A DNA stretch of 64,000 bases from an uncultured Acidobacteriota bacterium (GCA_903832055.1 CAILAC010000016.1:806001-870000), one strand, 5' to 3'. Positions 1 through 8,983 are shown, counted from the first letter of the stretch. Made by a program: numbers and translations. The notes: generated by a model not told the origin, from the letters alone.

Positions 1-329
1 CTGAGAGTCGCAATGCCGGTCATCATGCGGGAACACCGATTATCGACCCCATACAAAGATGTGAACAGACTGGTAGTTAGAGACACTTTCATCGCCCAAA
101 AACCTCCCCTATTGCAAGAATGAAGCAGAATACCACTTCTGAATCGAGAGCTTGGGAAGTCTTACCTCTTCTGCGACATCTAGGCACCGGGAGGAGGCAT
201 AGCCTGTTGTGGGAGCGGCTCAGTTTTCATTCATCCAGTTACATCGAATTTGGATACCTCTCGATGAAATTGAGGGCACCGGATTTGTGTAGGGGTTCAA
301 ATTCTCAAAACCTTGTGGCACCCGGCGAT
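1..329. other. Window edge and intergenic region
   Basis: This stretch lies downstream of the response regulator gene. On the plus strand a frame open from base 1 closes with TGA at 121-123. It reads as about 40 residues ending in PPLLQE and could be the tail of a plus-strand gene entering from the left, but it is too short to recognise. No RNA gene or clear terminator was seen in the rest. Confidence 0.3.
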
Positions 330-1727
330 CTAGTCGGGGTCGGGATTGTCGGTTTGGGGGTCGATGTTGAGTTGTTGGCATTTTTTGTAAAGGTGGCTGC
401 GTTCGAGGCCGAGGGCGCGGGCGGTGCGGGCCATGTTTCTTTGGTGGCGGTCGAGCTCGGCGAGCACTACCTGGCGTTCGTAGGCGAGTAGGCGGGCAGA
501 GAGTGGGCCATCGGTGAGTGGACCTTCGCCTGCGGAGATGGTTGTGGCTGAGCCGTGTGTTGCCGATTTGGCGATGGGGAGGGCCTGGCGGACGGCTTCG
601 GCGTCGATGGGGCCGTCGGCGAGGAGGAGGAGGCGTTCGACGGCGTTGCGGAGTTCGCGGATGTTGCCGGGCCAGGTGTAGCTGGCGAGGGCGGCGATGG
701 CCTCGGGGGTAAAGGGGACGGGCTTCCAGCCGTTCTGCTGGCTGACCTGGCGGGCGAAGTGGTCAATGAGGGCGGGGAGATCTTCGAGGCGGCGGCGGAG
801 TGGGGGCAGCTCGACGGGGAAGACGACGACGCGGTGGTAGAGGTCGCGGCGGAAGGTGCCGGACTCGACGAGTTGCTCGAGATTGCGGTGGGTGGCGACG
901 ACGACGCGGACGCTGACGGTGGTGGGTTTGCCAGAGCCGATGCGCTCGACTTCGCCCTCCTCGAGAACGCGGAGAAGTTTGGCCTGCATGGCGAGGGGCA
1001 TGTCGCCGATTTCGTCGAGAAATAGGGTCCCGCGGTGGGCCTGTTCAAATTTACCGGTGTGGCGCTGTGCGGCTCCTGTGAAGGAGCCTTTTTCGTGGCC
1101 GAAGAGTTCGCTCTCGATGAGCTCGGCGGGGACGGCGGCGCAGTTCAAAGTGACGAAGGGGCCGTTGGCGCGGGGGCTTTTTTCGTGGAGGGTGCGGGCG
1201 ACGAGTTCTTTGCCGGTGCCGGTTTCGCCGTAGATGCAGACGCGGGATTCGCTGGAGGCGACGCGCTCGATCTGGGCGAAGAGGCGGCGCATGATTTCGC
1301 TGGAGTAGACGAGGGTGTGTTTGCCGACGCGGGCGCGGAGGTCGTGATTTTCGTGTTCGAGGCGGGTAAGCTTCCAGGCGTTTTCGACGGTGACGAGGAG
1401 TTTTTCGGTGGAGAGGGGTTTTTCGAGGAAGTCGAGCGCGCCCAGACGGGTGGCGCGGACGGCCATTTCGATGTGGGCCTGGCCGCTCATCATGACGACG
1501 GGGGTGGTGACGCCGGCGGCTTTGAGATCTTCAAGGAGTGCGAGGCCGTCGCGGCGGGGCATGACGACGTCGGAGAGGATGAGGTCGAAGGGTTCGGAGC
1601 GGGCGAGCTCGAGGGCGCGGGCGGCGTTGTCGCAGACGGTGGCCTCGTGACCGGCGAGGCGGAAGGCGCGAGCGAGGGAGGCCAGGGTGTTGGCTTCGTC
1701 GTCGACGATGAGGATGTGGGCCTTCAT
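330..1727 (-). CDS. NtrC-family sigma-54-dependent response regulator
   Basis: 465 aa. A receiver domain (about 1-115) has the acidic pair DDE near residue 9, the phospho-acceptor Asp in LILSDVVMPRRDG and the Lys of EKP. A sigma-54 AAA+ domain (about 140-370) has Walker A GETGTGKE, the sigma-54 contact loop ELFGHEKGSFTGA and Walker B GTLFLDEIGD. A Fis-type HTH lies at the C-terminus (ARTARALGLERSHLYKK). All three domains are complete, so it should activate sigma-54 promoters when phosphorylated. The open frame continues about 85 codons upstream, but that part overlaps the kinase gene. The ATG at 1727 begins the receiver motif and follows a GGGAG-like site, so it was chosen. It is the last gene of a four-gene minus-strand operon, and the kinase just upstream is its likely partner. 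Confidence 0.95.
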   Translation of the reverse strand: MKAHILIVDDEANTLASLARAFRLAGHEATVCDNAARALELARSEPFDLILSDVVMPRRDGLALLEDLKAAGVTTPVVMMSGQAHIEMAVRATRLGALDFLEKPLSTEKLLVTVENAWKLTRLEHENHDLRARVGKHTLVYSSEIMRRLFAQIERVASSESRVCIYGETGTGKELVARTLHEKSPRANGPFVTLNCAAVPAELIESELFGHEKGSFTGAAQRHTGKFEQAHRGTLFLDEIGDMPLAMQAKLLRVLEEGEVERIGSGKPTTVSVRVVVATHRNLEQLVESGTFRRDLYHRVVVFPVELPPLRRRLEDLPALIDHFARQVSQQNGWKPVPFTPEAIAALASYTWPGNIRELRNAVERLLLLADGPIDAEAVRQALPIAKSATHGSATTISAGEGPLTDGPLSARLLAYERQVVLAELDRHQRNMARTARALGLERSHLYKKCQQLNIDPQTDNPDPD

Positions 1728-1746
1728 GGGACGCTCCCGGTTTAGA

Positions 1747-3612
1747 TTACGGCAATTCTGATGTAGCGCGGGGAAAGAGGAGGACGAAGGCGGTGCCGCC
1801 GCCGGGCTGGCTGTGAACGGAGATGGTGGCGTGGTGGTCGGCGACGACCGATTGGACGATGGCGAGCCCGAGGCCGGTGCCGTGCTGTTTGGTGGTGTAG
1901 TAGGGGGTGAAAAGGCGGTCGCACTCCTCGGGAGTGAGCCCCGAGCCGGTGTCGGCGACGCGGATTTCGATTTTATCGCCAAGAGCCTGGGCGGACAGGG
2001 TGAGGATGCCGGGGCTTTCGTTCAGTGAGTCGGTTGCGTCCATGGCGTCCATGGCGTTCAAGACTAGATTGCTGAGGGCGCGGTGGAGCATTTCGGGGTC
2101 GGCGTCGATGAAGAGCGGCTCGGTGGGGAAGTTGAGGTTGCAGGTGATGTTGGTGTCTGAATTGGTTGCGCCGTAGAGCTGGGCGACGCGGGTGAGGGCG
2201 GCTGCGGCGTCGATGCGTTCGAGCTGAGGGGCGGGCATGCGGCTGAATTCGCTGAAGCGGCCGATGATGGTTTTGAGGTTGGCGATCTCTGAGCTGAGGG
2301 TTTGGGTGGATTCTCGGAAGACTTCGTCGAACTCCTCTTCTGAGTGGGAGCGGGCGCGGACGAGATTTTCGACGGTGATCTGGAGGGGGAAGAGGGGATT
2401 TTTGAGTTCGTGGGCGAGGCGGCGGGCGAGTTCGCGCCAGGCGGCGACGCGTTCGCTCTGGATGAGGCGTTCGCGCTGGGAGGCGAGCTCGGTGGTCATG
2501 TGGTTGAAGCTGCGGGCGAGGGTGGCGACTTCATCGCGGCTGCGGGCGGTGCCGGAGATGGGAACGCGGACATCCCAGTTGCCGAGGGCGACCTCTTCTG
2601 CGGCGCGGGCGAGCTGCTCGATGGGGCGGGAGACGCGGACGGCGATGGCCAGGCTGATGGCGATGGTGATGAGGATGCCGACGGCGGCAACGGTGTAGGC
2701 GATGGCGCGGATGTGCTGCTGGGCCTGGACCATGGCGCGGCGGGAGGCGGCGACGACGAGGACCGCCATGACCTGACCGGTGGCGCTTTTGAGGGGGAGG
2801 ACGGTGGCGCTGACGGAGTCTTCGCGGTGAGGGGTGAGGTAGAGCAGGGCTGTCGATTGCAGGCCGGAGTGCTGGGCTAATTCGATGAGGGGCTGGTAGC
2901 GGGCGGCGCTGGGGACCTGGCCGTTGATGCCGAGGAGGCGGCTGGGTTGGAAAGCGCCGGATGCGTCGGCTGTGGGGTCGGGGCTGGTGTAGAGATAGGC
3001 CTCGATGCCGGCGGGGGTGGGCAGATCGGCGAGGAACTGCTGGTCGAGGCGTTTGCCGCCGAGGAGCTTGACGCTGGGGGCACCGTGGACGGGACGGAGA
3101 GCGAAGATGCCGAGGGCGCTGGCCTGGTCGGGGAGATCTTCGCGCTTGATGAAGGTGGAAGCTGGGGCGAGGCTGGCGGCGGGTTCGGGGTATCCGAAGC
3201 GGGCCGGCCACTGGGCGGAGCTGACGATGGTGCTGTCGGGGGCGAGGATTTCGAGGAAGTCGAGCTGGGATTCTGTGGCGCGGGTCTGGGCTTCGGTGAG
3301 GTAAAGGGAGGCGGCGGAGGTGCCGGAATTTTCGGGCGCATCGGGGGATTCGGCGAGGTCGCGGGCGATGTTGCGGATGCGTTCGGAGGCGGCGAGGCGG
3401 TCCATTTCTGCGGCGACTTCGGCGGAGCGGTGCTGAAATTCGCGCTGGAACTGGGTGACGAGGAGGGTGGTCTTTTCCTGGTCCTGCTGATCAAAGACCT
3501 GGCGGACGCGGAGGAGGACGGCAAAGGTGACAGCGGCGACTGAGGCCGCGACGGTGAGCGAGAAGAGGAGGAGGAGCTTTTGACGGAGGGACATGCTCAG
3601 GTTCAGCGTCAT
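1747..3612 (-). CDS. NtrY-like membrane sensor histidine kinase
   Basis: 621 aa. One N-terminal membrane segment (about 13-35) is followed by a roughly 270-residue extracytoplasmic sensor region and a second membrane segment (about 305-330). HAMP comes next, then HisKA with the H-box HELKNPL and a HATPase domain with N (NLVLNAMDAMD), G1 (DTGSG) and G2 (GTGLGLAI) boxes. All catalytic boxes are intact. The ATG at 3612 overlaps the TGA of the solute-binding protein gene (ATGA), which argues for translational coupling; an ATG at 3594 is an alternative. The response regulator starts 19 bases after its stop. Because the binding protein is made from the same message, the kinase may sense a periplasmic ligand through it (inference). 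Confidence 0.93.
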   Translation of the reverse strand: MTLNLSMSLRQKLLLLFSLTVAASVAAVTFAVLLRVRQVFDQQDQEKTTLLVTQFQREFQHRSAEVAAEMDRLAASERIRNIARDLAESPDAPENSGTSAASLYLTEAQTRATESQLDFLEILAPDSTIVSSAQWPARFGYPEPAASLAPASTFIKREDLPDQASALGIFALRPVHGAPSVKLLGGKRLDQQFLADLPTPAGIEAYLYTSPDPTADASGAFQPSRLLGINGQVPSAARYQPLIELAQHSGLQSTALLYLTPHREDSVSATVLPLKSATGQVMAVLVVAASRRAMVQAQQHIRAIAYTVAAVGILITIAISLAIAVRVSRPIEQLARAAEEVALGNWDVRVPISGTARSRDEVATLARSFNHMTTELASQRERLIQSERVAAWRELARRLAHELKNPLFPLQITVENLVRARSHSEEEFDEVFRESTQTLSSEIANLKTIIGRFSEFSRMPAPQLERIDAAAALTRVAQLYGATNSDTNITCNLNFPTEPLFIDADPEMLHRALSNLVLNAMDAMDATDSLNESPGILTLSAQALGDKIEIRVADTGSGLTPEECDRLFTPYYTTKQHGTGLGLAIVQSVVADHHATISVHSQPGGGTAFVLLFPRATSELP

Positions 3613-5024
3613 GGCACGCGCTCCGGATTCAGTGGGGCAGGCGTGGTGTCGGCGAGGCTGGCGTTGGCTAAATCCGGGAGCCCATCGGAATCGAGGTGGA
3701 GGTCGCGGAGGCGGCTGGAGGCGGCCCAGGCGCGGGGGAGGAAGAGAAGCGGGATGACGGCGTGCTGGGCGAGGAAGTCGTGCTCGGCCTTGAAGGCAAT
3801 GCCGGGTTCGGTTGTGGCGATGGGGGTGTTGAGGCCAAGGTCGTGGAGGAGCCATTCGAGGGTGGCGGCGGGGGTGGCGGCGGCGACGGGGAGGGTGCGG
3901 AGGACGAGGTCGGCGCGCTGGGTGACGTTGGGGCCGGTGATGAGGGGGACGACTTTGACAGAGAAGCCGGCGTCGTGGAGGTTGAGAGCCAGGCGCTGGG
4001 CGGCGAGTTGCATGGGGGCTGAGGCTTCGGCGGCGAGGGTGAGGGGTGGCGGGGTGAGGCCGCCGCGCTCGGCCTGTGCGCGTGGGAGGTCGCGTTCAGC
4101 AGGAAAGAGGAAGCTGTAGCCGGAGATGGTGGCGGGGAGAAGGCTGGCGGTGATTTCGGCCTGCTTTTGGAAGATGACCTGCTGGAGGGCGGCGCGGTCG
4201 ACGGCGAGTGCGATGGCGGCGCGGAGCTGAGGGGCGAGGGCAGGGTTATTGACCTGGAGGGCGAGCAGAGAGATGGCGGGGGACTGAGTGATGCGGAGTT
4301 GCTGCTGGCGGGCGGCGCGGATTTCGCCGGGGGGGATTTCGACGAGGTCGGTTTTGCCCTGGGCGAGGTCGGGCCAGGAATCCCGATTGGTTTTGTGGAT
4401 GGAGAATTCGAGGGCGTCGGCGAAGGGGCGGCCCTGCCAGGCGTCGTCGTTGGCCTGGAGATGGAGGGCGGTGGGGGTGGATTCCTTGACGCGGTAGGGG
4501 CCGGTGCCAATGAGGGGCTGGGAGGTGGAGTTGTCTCCAGGAGAGATTTGGCGGATGAGGAACTCCGGGCGGGCGAGAATGGCGGGCAAGTTGGGCATGG
4601 GGGAGTCGCTGGTGAATACGACGGACTGGCCGGCGATGTGGAGAGCCGCTTGTCCAGACCAGGGGCAGGCGGTGAGGCGGCAGGATTGGTTGAGGGAGGT
4701 GACGACGGCGAGGGCGTTGAGCGGGGAGCCGTCATGAAAAAGGACGGCGGGGCGGAGCCAGAACTGCCAGCGGTGGTTGTTGTTTTCGCTGGTCCAGCGG
4801 AGCGCCAGGGCGGGTTGGATGCCGTTTTGCGCGCTGGACAGAGTGAGGCCGTCGAGCACGAGATGGAGGGCAGAGCCGCCGGGGGACTGGAGCGGATCGG
4901 ATTCGACGGCAACTCGAATTGTGCCGCCGTAGTGGGGGCGGGTGCGGGCCTGGGCTGCTGGCACGAAGAGGCTGGCCGCGAGGAGCAGGGCGAAAAGGCG
5001 GCTAGGGGCAGAGAGCGGAAACAC
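3609..5024 (-). CDS. Family 5 extracellular solute-binding protein
   Basis: 471 aa. The N-terminus has a Sec signal peptide ending near VPAAQA, followed by HYGGTIRVAVE, the usual opening of SBP_bac_5 (oligopeptide/nickel) proteins. Further family signs are LAVDRAALQQVIF and GTGPYRV. The GTG at 5024 is preferred: it has GGGAGG six to seven bases upstream and places the signal peptide at the start, while the frame extends further without an RBS. The gene overlaps the exported-protein gene by 23 bases and the kinase by 4. No ABC permease or ATPase is encoded nearby, so a sensory role with the adjacent kinase is as likely as transport. The ligand is unknown. Confidence 0.85.
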   Translation of the reverse strand: MFPLSAPSRLFALLLAASLFVPAAQARTRPHYGGTIRVAVESDPLQSPGGSALHLVLDGLTLSSAQNGIQPALALRWTSENNNHRWQFWLRPAVLFHDGSPLNALAVVTSLNQSCRLTACPWSGQAALHIAGQSVVFTSDSPMPNLPAILARPEFLIRQISPGDNSTSQPLIGTGPYRVKESTPTALHLQANDDAWQGRPFADALEFSIHKTNRDSWPDLAQGKTDLVEIPPGEIRAARQQQLRITQSPAISLLALQVNNPALAPQLRAAIALAVDRAALQQVIFQKQAEITASLLPATISGYSFLFPAERDLPRAQAERGGLTPPPLTLAAEASAPMQLAAQRLALNLHDAGFSVKVVPLITGPNVTQRADLVLRTLPVAAATPAATLEWLLHDLGLNTPIATTEPGIAFKAEHDFLAQHAVIPLLFLPRAWAASSRLRDLHLDSDGLPDLANASLADTTPAPLNPERVP

Positions 5025-6231
5025 GGTCCACCTCCCATTCTGTGGCGTTTTTGCGGAGGATAACGAGGGCGCTGGTGCCGTCGGGGGCGGTCGCAAGGGC
5101 GGTGACGGTGCCGCCGAGTTCGAGTGGGACGCTGGCGGGGACGGCTTCGAGGGCGGGGAATTCGTAGGCGCGGAGGCTGTCGTTTTCTGCTTCGCCGGAG
5201 GTGGAGGCGAGGACCTGGGTGCCGGAGCCGCAGCCGGAGCGGATGGCGGCGAAGTCGCTGCCCCAGTCGCGAGCGCCGGTGACGGGCCTGAGGCTGTTGC
5301 CGTCGAGGAGCTGGAGCCTGCCGTCGATGCCGCCGAGCAGAAGTCTGGGGCCGGGCAGGGCGGTGATGGAGTAGAAGGGAGCCGGATCGGAAGCCGGGCT
5401 GGGGGTGAGGACGCCGGTGAAGAAGTTGCGGCCGGGGTTGTAGAAGGCCCGTAGTTGGGTGCTCTCGGCGGCGGAGATGTTGCTGGAGTTGACCGGCCAG
5501 GGGTCGTCGGACTCGTGGCAGTGGATGGTCCATTCGGCAGGGGAGACCAGTTTACCTTCGCATTGGGTGTTGGCGGTGAAGGCGGTGAAGCCGTCGGGGA
5601 TGGGCATAAGCAGACCGCGGGGGTCGCGGGACTGGATTGAGTGGCGGCTGAGTTCGACGCGCTTCTCTTCGTGCCAGCCGCTGGGGGTAATCGCTTCGAT
5701 GGCGATCGCTTCCCTTTCGAGAAGAATCAGGCCGTTGGGGGTTTCGAGGGCGGCGAGGATGGGTGAGGCCGCTGCATCAGCTGAACTCCAGAGGACTTTG
5801 CGGGTGAGGATCAGGCCAGCTTCGTGGGCCGGGGCTCCTGGGGTTTCCCGGTCAAACGGGACCATGGCGTACTGGGTCTGGCTGCCCTCGATGATTTCGG
5901 CGACCCAGAGGCGCTGATGGTCGGTTTCGCTGAGGGTGATGCGGATCTGGTTGGCGCTTTCGGCTCCGGCGGCCTGGACGCCGTGGGCGCGGAGGGCTTG
6001 CTCGAGGAGGCGGCGGATGGGGGGAAGTTCGGCGGCTGTAATCGAAGAGCGGTTGAGGACGGTGAGCTGGGCCTGGCCAGGGCCGAGGATTTCGGCGATG
6101 CGGGTGGCGAGGTCGGTGGCAGGTTGGTCCCAACGGCTTTGCCCGTGGCCTGCCGGTGGCAGAATGAGCGCGAGAAGCAGGCTCAAAATTGGACTCAGCA
6201 GAAGGCGGGTCGAGTTGGATTTGGAAATCAT
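5002..6231 (-). CDS. Exported protein of unknown function
   Basis: 409 aa from the ATG at 6231. A hydrophobic signal peptide (SPILSLLLALILPPAGHG) precedes a soluble body with no enzyme motif I recognise. The C-terminal half has short segments of the kind GGTVTALATAPDGTSALVIL, resembling beta-propeller blades. The start is ambiguous: 15-base tandem repeats upstream supply in-frame ATGs at 6231, 6246, 6261 and 6276, and the frame is open to 6336. It is the first gene of the operon with the binding protein, kinase and regulator, with coding overlaps, so it probably belongs to the same sensing pathway (inference). Confidence 0.7.
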   Translation of the reverse strand: MISKSNSTRLLLSPILSLLLALILPPAGHGQSRWDQPATDLATRIAEILGPGQAQLTVLNRSSITAAELPPIRRLLEQALRAHGVQAAGAESANQIRITLSETDHQRLWVAEIIEGSQTQYAMVPFDRETPGAPAHEAGLILTRKVLWSSADAAASPILAALETPNGLILLEREAIAIEAITPSGWHEEKRVELSRHSIQSRDPRGLLMPIPDGFTAFTANTQCEGKLVSPAEWTIHCHESDDPWPVNSSNISAAESTQLRAFYNPGRNFFTGVLTPSPASDPAPFYSITALPGPRLLLGGIDGRLQLLDGNSLRPVTGARDWGSDFAAIRSGCGSGTQVLASTSGEAENDSLRAYEFPALEAVPASVPLELGGTVTALATAPDGTSALVILRKNATEWEVDRVSALCP

Positions 6232-6283
6232 GGTTCGATCAATCATGGTTCGATCCATCATGGTTCGATCAATCATGGTTCGG
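6229..6283. repeat. 15-bp tandem repeat carrying start codons
   Basis: Three full copies and one partial copy of a 15-base unit (CATGGTTCGATCAAT on the plus strand; the middle copy differs by one base). On the minus strand each copy supplies an in-frame ATG and reads T-M-I-D-R or T-M-M-D-R. The unit length is a multiple of three, so gain or loss of copies would change the number of candidate starts without breaking the frame of the gene at 5002-6231. Confidence 0.9.
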
Positions 6284-6342
6284 CGCGCCTTCCGTGAGGT
6301 TTGGGTGGACGGTTCTAGGGTAATTGGTGAGGGCATCCCTCA

Positions 6343-6449
6343 GGGGCTAAAGCCCCCGGCTGGTGGGTTACTTCATGTACGGGCTAAAGCCTATACCCTT
6401 CTATGGGCCGGATGAGTTGTTGTTTGAGGTACGGGATGGAGCCCGTACC
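6343..6449. repeat. Palindromic GGGCTAAAGCCC-type intergenic repeats
   Basis: This gap holds GGGGCTAAAGCCCC (6343-6356), a degenerate copy (GTACGGGCTAAAGCC, about 6378-6392) and an 8-bp stem with a 6-base loop at 6428-6449 (arms GGTACGGG and CCCGTACC). The repeated phrase 'tacggg, AAAG or GGAG, ccc' suggests a dispersed REP-like element of acidobacterial genomes (inference). It lies between two genes on the same strand and could also end transcription from the right. Confidence 0.6.
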
Positions 6450-6509
6450 TTTCAATGAGACAGGTATTGCCAGCTTCCAGCGATTGCAGAGCTGTTGATT
6501 ACAAGAACT

Positions 6510-7877
6510 TTAGCGAGACTGTCCTTTGGGGGTTTCTTTGGCGTCATCTGCGCTTTCGAGCTCCTGCTTGAGGGCGGGGTTGGCTGTGGCGGACTTGAAG
6601 ACGTCGTTGGCGAAAAAGAATTTGCCGTCAGAGGGAACCATCATGACTTGAATCTTGTCTGAGAGCCGCTCGGCGACGATCTTGTTGATGAGCAGTGGGG
6701 ATTGGTTGAGAAGCGCGGCTTCGCTCTTCATGCGTTCGGCGTTGGCCGTGGCGATGAGGCGGATGCGGTTGGCTTCGGCGTCGGCAAAGAGGTTGCGGCG
6801 TTCGAGCTCCGCTTTGCTGTCGATGACTTTGGCTTCGGCGTCGGCCTGGGCGTTTTGGATGGTGGCCTCCTTGCGGGCTTCGGCTTCGAGCTTGGACTGC
6901 TGGATCTGCTTTTCCTTGAGGGGCAGGGTGTATTGCATCGCATCGGCCTCGCCTTTGGCTTCGAGGACTTTGGACTGCGCTTCGCCCTCGGATTCCTTGA
7001 CTTTGGCGACTTCCTCGGCCTCGGCCTGAAGCTCTGCGATGCGGACCTGCTTTTGCTGGATTTCGGTGGTGACGCCCATCTGGTCGTTCTCCTGCTCTTT
7101 GAGGAGCAGGCCTTCGAGGCCCTTGGCGTATTCGGCGGGGAGCTGGATGTCGCGGAGCATGACTTCCTGGACGAGGATGCCGTCTGCGGCAAGTTTGCGG
7201 GTGATGGTTTCGGCGGCTTTGGCGCGCACTTCTTCGCGGCGAGTGGAGAAGATTTCAGTGACGGTGTAGCTGGGGGCTAGTTCGCGCCAGGCGCTGGCGA
7301 CGACGGGGGGAACGATTTCCTTATCGACGGGCTGTGGCAGTTGGGCTTCGACGTGGTCGAGGCGGCGGGGGTCGAGGTGGTAGCGGACGGTAATGGCGAG
7401 GCCGATGTTGAGGCCTTCGCGGGATTGGACGGTGAGGGGGGACTTCTGTTTGGGTTCCTGCTTTGATTCGGGTGAGCTTTCTTCAGTGACGCCTGCGGTG
7501 TAGATGTGGTCGCGGAGGTCGAAGGTCTTCACGGTTTCAATGAGCGGTGTGACGAAGTGGATGCCGGGGTAGAGCGTGCCGGGGACCGTGCCGCTGAACT
7601 GGCTGACGCGGACGCCGCCCATGCCGCTGGGAACGACGACGATGCTGGTGGCGATGACGGCGGGCAGGCAGGCGACGAGGGCTATGGCAAGCGGGGTACG
7701 CCAGGGAATTGAGTTGGTCTCCGAAGGGATAATGCCGCCATCGGTGAGGTTCAGGCCGTCTATTGACCTCATGAACTGGGCGCGGAGGCGAAGAATCAGG
7801 TTGGTGAGAGGGATTCCTACGGCGGTTGCGAGCAGCAGTGCTGCCGCCAGCATCAGGGCAAATTTCAGTGCGAGCAT
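6510..7877 (-). CDS. SPFH/Band 7 (prohibitin-type) membrane protein
   Basis: 455 aa. The N-terminus has two hydrophobic segments (about 1-30 and 63-85). A Band 7 domain follows (GGVRVSQFSGTVPGTLYPGIHFVTPLIETVKTFDLR in pieces: GIHFVTPL, VKTFDLR), then a long Ala/Glu/Lys-rich coiled coil (about 265-400: EAEEVAKVKESEGEAQ, AEARKEATIQNAQA). This is the layout of prohibitin-like SPFH proteins, which form large rings on the membrane and scaffold proteases or microdomains. Its start overlaps the end of the small upstream gene by 13 bases. A standalone SPFH protein without an adjacent NfeD-type protein suggests a prohibitin rather than a QmcA-type role (inference). Confidence 0.88.
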   Translation of the reverse strand: MLALKFALMLAAALLLATAVGIPLTNLILRLRAQFMRSIDGLNLTDGGIIPSETNSIPWRTPLAIALVACLPAVIATSIVVVPSGMGGVRVSQFSGTVPGTLYPGIHFVTPLIETVKTFDLRDHIYTAGVTEESSPESKQEPKQKSPLTVQSREGLNIGLAITVRYHLDPRRLDHVEAQLPQPVDKEIVPPVVASAWRELAPSYTVTEIFSTRREEVRAKAAETITRKLAADGILVQEVMLRDIQLPAEYAKGLEGLLLKEQENDQMGVTTEIQQKQVRIAELQAEAEEVAKVKESEGEAQSKVLEAKGEADAMQYTLPLKEKQIQQSKLEAEARKEATIQNAQADAEAKVIDSKAELERRNLFADAEANRIRLIATANAERMKSEAALLNQSPLLINKIVAERLSDKIQVMMVPSDGKFFFANDVFKSATANPALKQELESADDAKETPKGQSR

Positions 7878-8053
7878 GGGTTTTCTCCGGGGTGGGTGCG
7901 CTTCTTTTTGGTGGTGACTTCGGCGCGTGAAGCGAGTACGAGCCGGGTCAAGCCTGCGAAGGTCAACTCTTCGATGAGGAGGCCGATGGCGATCTGGAGC
8001 AGGAGTGCTCCAAGTGCGCTGACGGCTTCGTTGAGCACGGTGAGCAAGGTCAT
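7865..8053 (-). CDS. Small membrane-associated protein, unknown
   Basis: 62 aa. One long hydrophobic stretch (ALGALLLQIAIGLLIEEL) is followed by a basic tail (TTKKKRTHPGEN). The last codons overlap the first 13 bases of the SPFH gene in another frame, and no other gene occupies this space. The pairing suggests a co-translated partner of the SPFH protein. I do not recognise a family. A spurious ORF is possible, but the position and overlap favour a real gene. Confidence 0.5.
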   Translation of the reverse strand: MTLLTVLNEAVSALGALLLQIAIGLLIEELTFAGLTRLVLASRAEVTTKKKRTHPGENPCSH

Positions 8054-8069
8054 GGGGGAGGCGCTTTCA

Positions 8070-8690
8070 TTAGCGGGAGCCGCCTGTAAGGTTTTGAGTT
8101 TGGGTCTGGGTTTGAGCCGGGGCTGTCGTCGCCAGCTCGGTTGTGAGCGTGGTTTCAGAGGGTGAGGGAGTGGCGAAGAGGTGGGCGGTCTGCTGATCGG
8201 GTTGGGCGACTATCTGGACCTGGTCACCGACGGCGATGAGCGCGTAGAACTCTTCCAGATCGGCTTTGGCCATGCGGATGCAGCCGTGGGAGGCTGATTT
8301 TCCGATGGATTTGGGCTCGTTGGTGCCGTGGATGCCGTAGCCGGTTTTGCTGAGTCCCATCCAGCGGGTGCCGACGGGGTTGTTGGGGCCGGGGAGGACG
8401 GTGCGGTCGCCATGGTGGTAGGTGGGGTTGACGACGCGACGGGCGATGGTGAATGTGCCCTCGGGGCTGGGGGTGGTGGGCTTGCCGACGGCTACGGTGT
8501 AGACCTTGCGCAACTGGCCGTCTTCGACGAGGGCGAGCTTGTGGTCTTGCAGACTGACGACGATGACGCGTACTGCGATGTGGGCGGGAGCCGGAACCGG
8601 GGCGGGCGCCTGCTGCTGGCCCTGCGCTGCGAAGGTGGCTGCTGCTGCCAAAACTGTGTAAACGAAGCTCTTGATGGACCGGATGTTCAT
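8070..8690 (-). CDS. L,D-transpeptidase (YkuD domain), exported
   Basis: 206 aa. A signal peptide (YTVLAAAATFAAQGQ) precedes a YkuD domain with GIHGTNEP and the catalytic SHGCIRM motif, whose Cys is the nucleophile that crosslinks or modifies peptidoglycan. The fold core is compact, and the C-terminus ends in a Thr/Gln-rich low-complexity tail. The ATG at 8690 lies 6 bases after a GGGGGA site; an ATG at 8696 is directly against it. The open frame to 8834 has no signal-peptide logic and was not used. The protein acts in the periplasm. No partner gene is adjacent except the SPFH pair downstream on the same strand. Confidence 0.9.
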   Translation of the reverse strand: MNIRSIKSFVYTVLAAAATFAAQGQQQAPAPVPAPAHIAVRVIVVSLQDHKLALVEDGQLRKVYTVAVGKPTTPSPEGTFTIARRVVNPTYHHGDRTVLPGPNNPVGTRWMGLSKTGYGIHGTNEPKSIGKSASHGCIRMAKADLEEFYALIAVGDQVQIVAQPDQQTAHLFATPSPSETTLTTELATTAPAQTQTQTQNLTGGSR

Positions 8691-8983
8691 TTTCATTCCC
8701 CCGTGGCTTGAATGCCTTTGACCGGGAGTAGTGCAAGACATTGGCCAAACTTTTCCAATTGAAAACAAAGGGGTTAGTGGATTTTCAGGGATGTGTCTTG
8801 TGGCAGCCGAAACACGGTGTGGTTGAGCTGACACAGTTTTCGGAGGGGAGGAACATACAGCGGACCGGGAGTGAAGCGGAGTACTGGAATGACCGATAGA
8901 CAGGTAGGGGCAAGGGCCAAATATCGAGGGACTCCCCTCCCAACCAGCCTTTGACTGCTCTTGGTGCTGTCTGAAAGGTCTCT

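Noticed and set aside
311-335. TGGCAC sites (here and near 59805) as sigma-54 promoters for the NtrC-like regulator
   Set aside because: No TTGC at the -12 spacing follows, and the sites are not placed upstream of a suitable gene.
120-491. Plus-strand open frame opposite the end of the response regulator
   Set aside because: Its second half is antisense to a well-supported gene and its composition is Gly/Val-rich frame noise of high-GC DNA.
2531-5533. Long Pro/Arg/Ser-rich frames on the minus strand in other registers and Gly/Glu-rich frames on the plus strand
   Set aside because: They are shadows of the kinase, binding-protein and exported-protein genes; long open shadow frames are expected at this GC.
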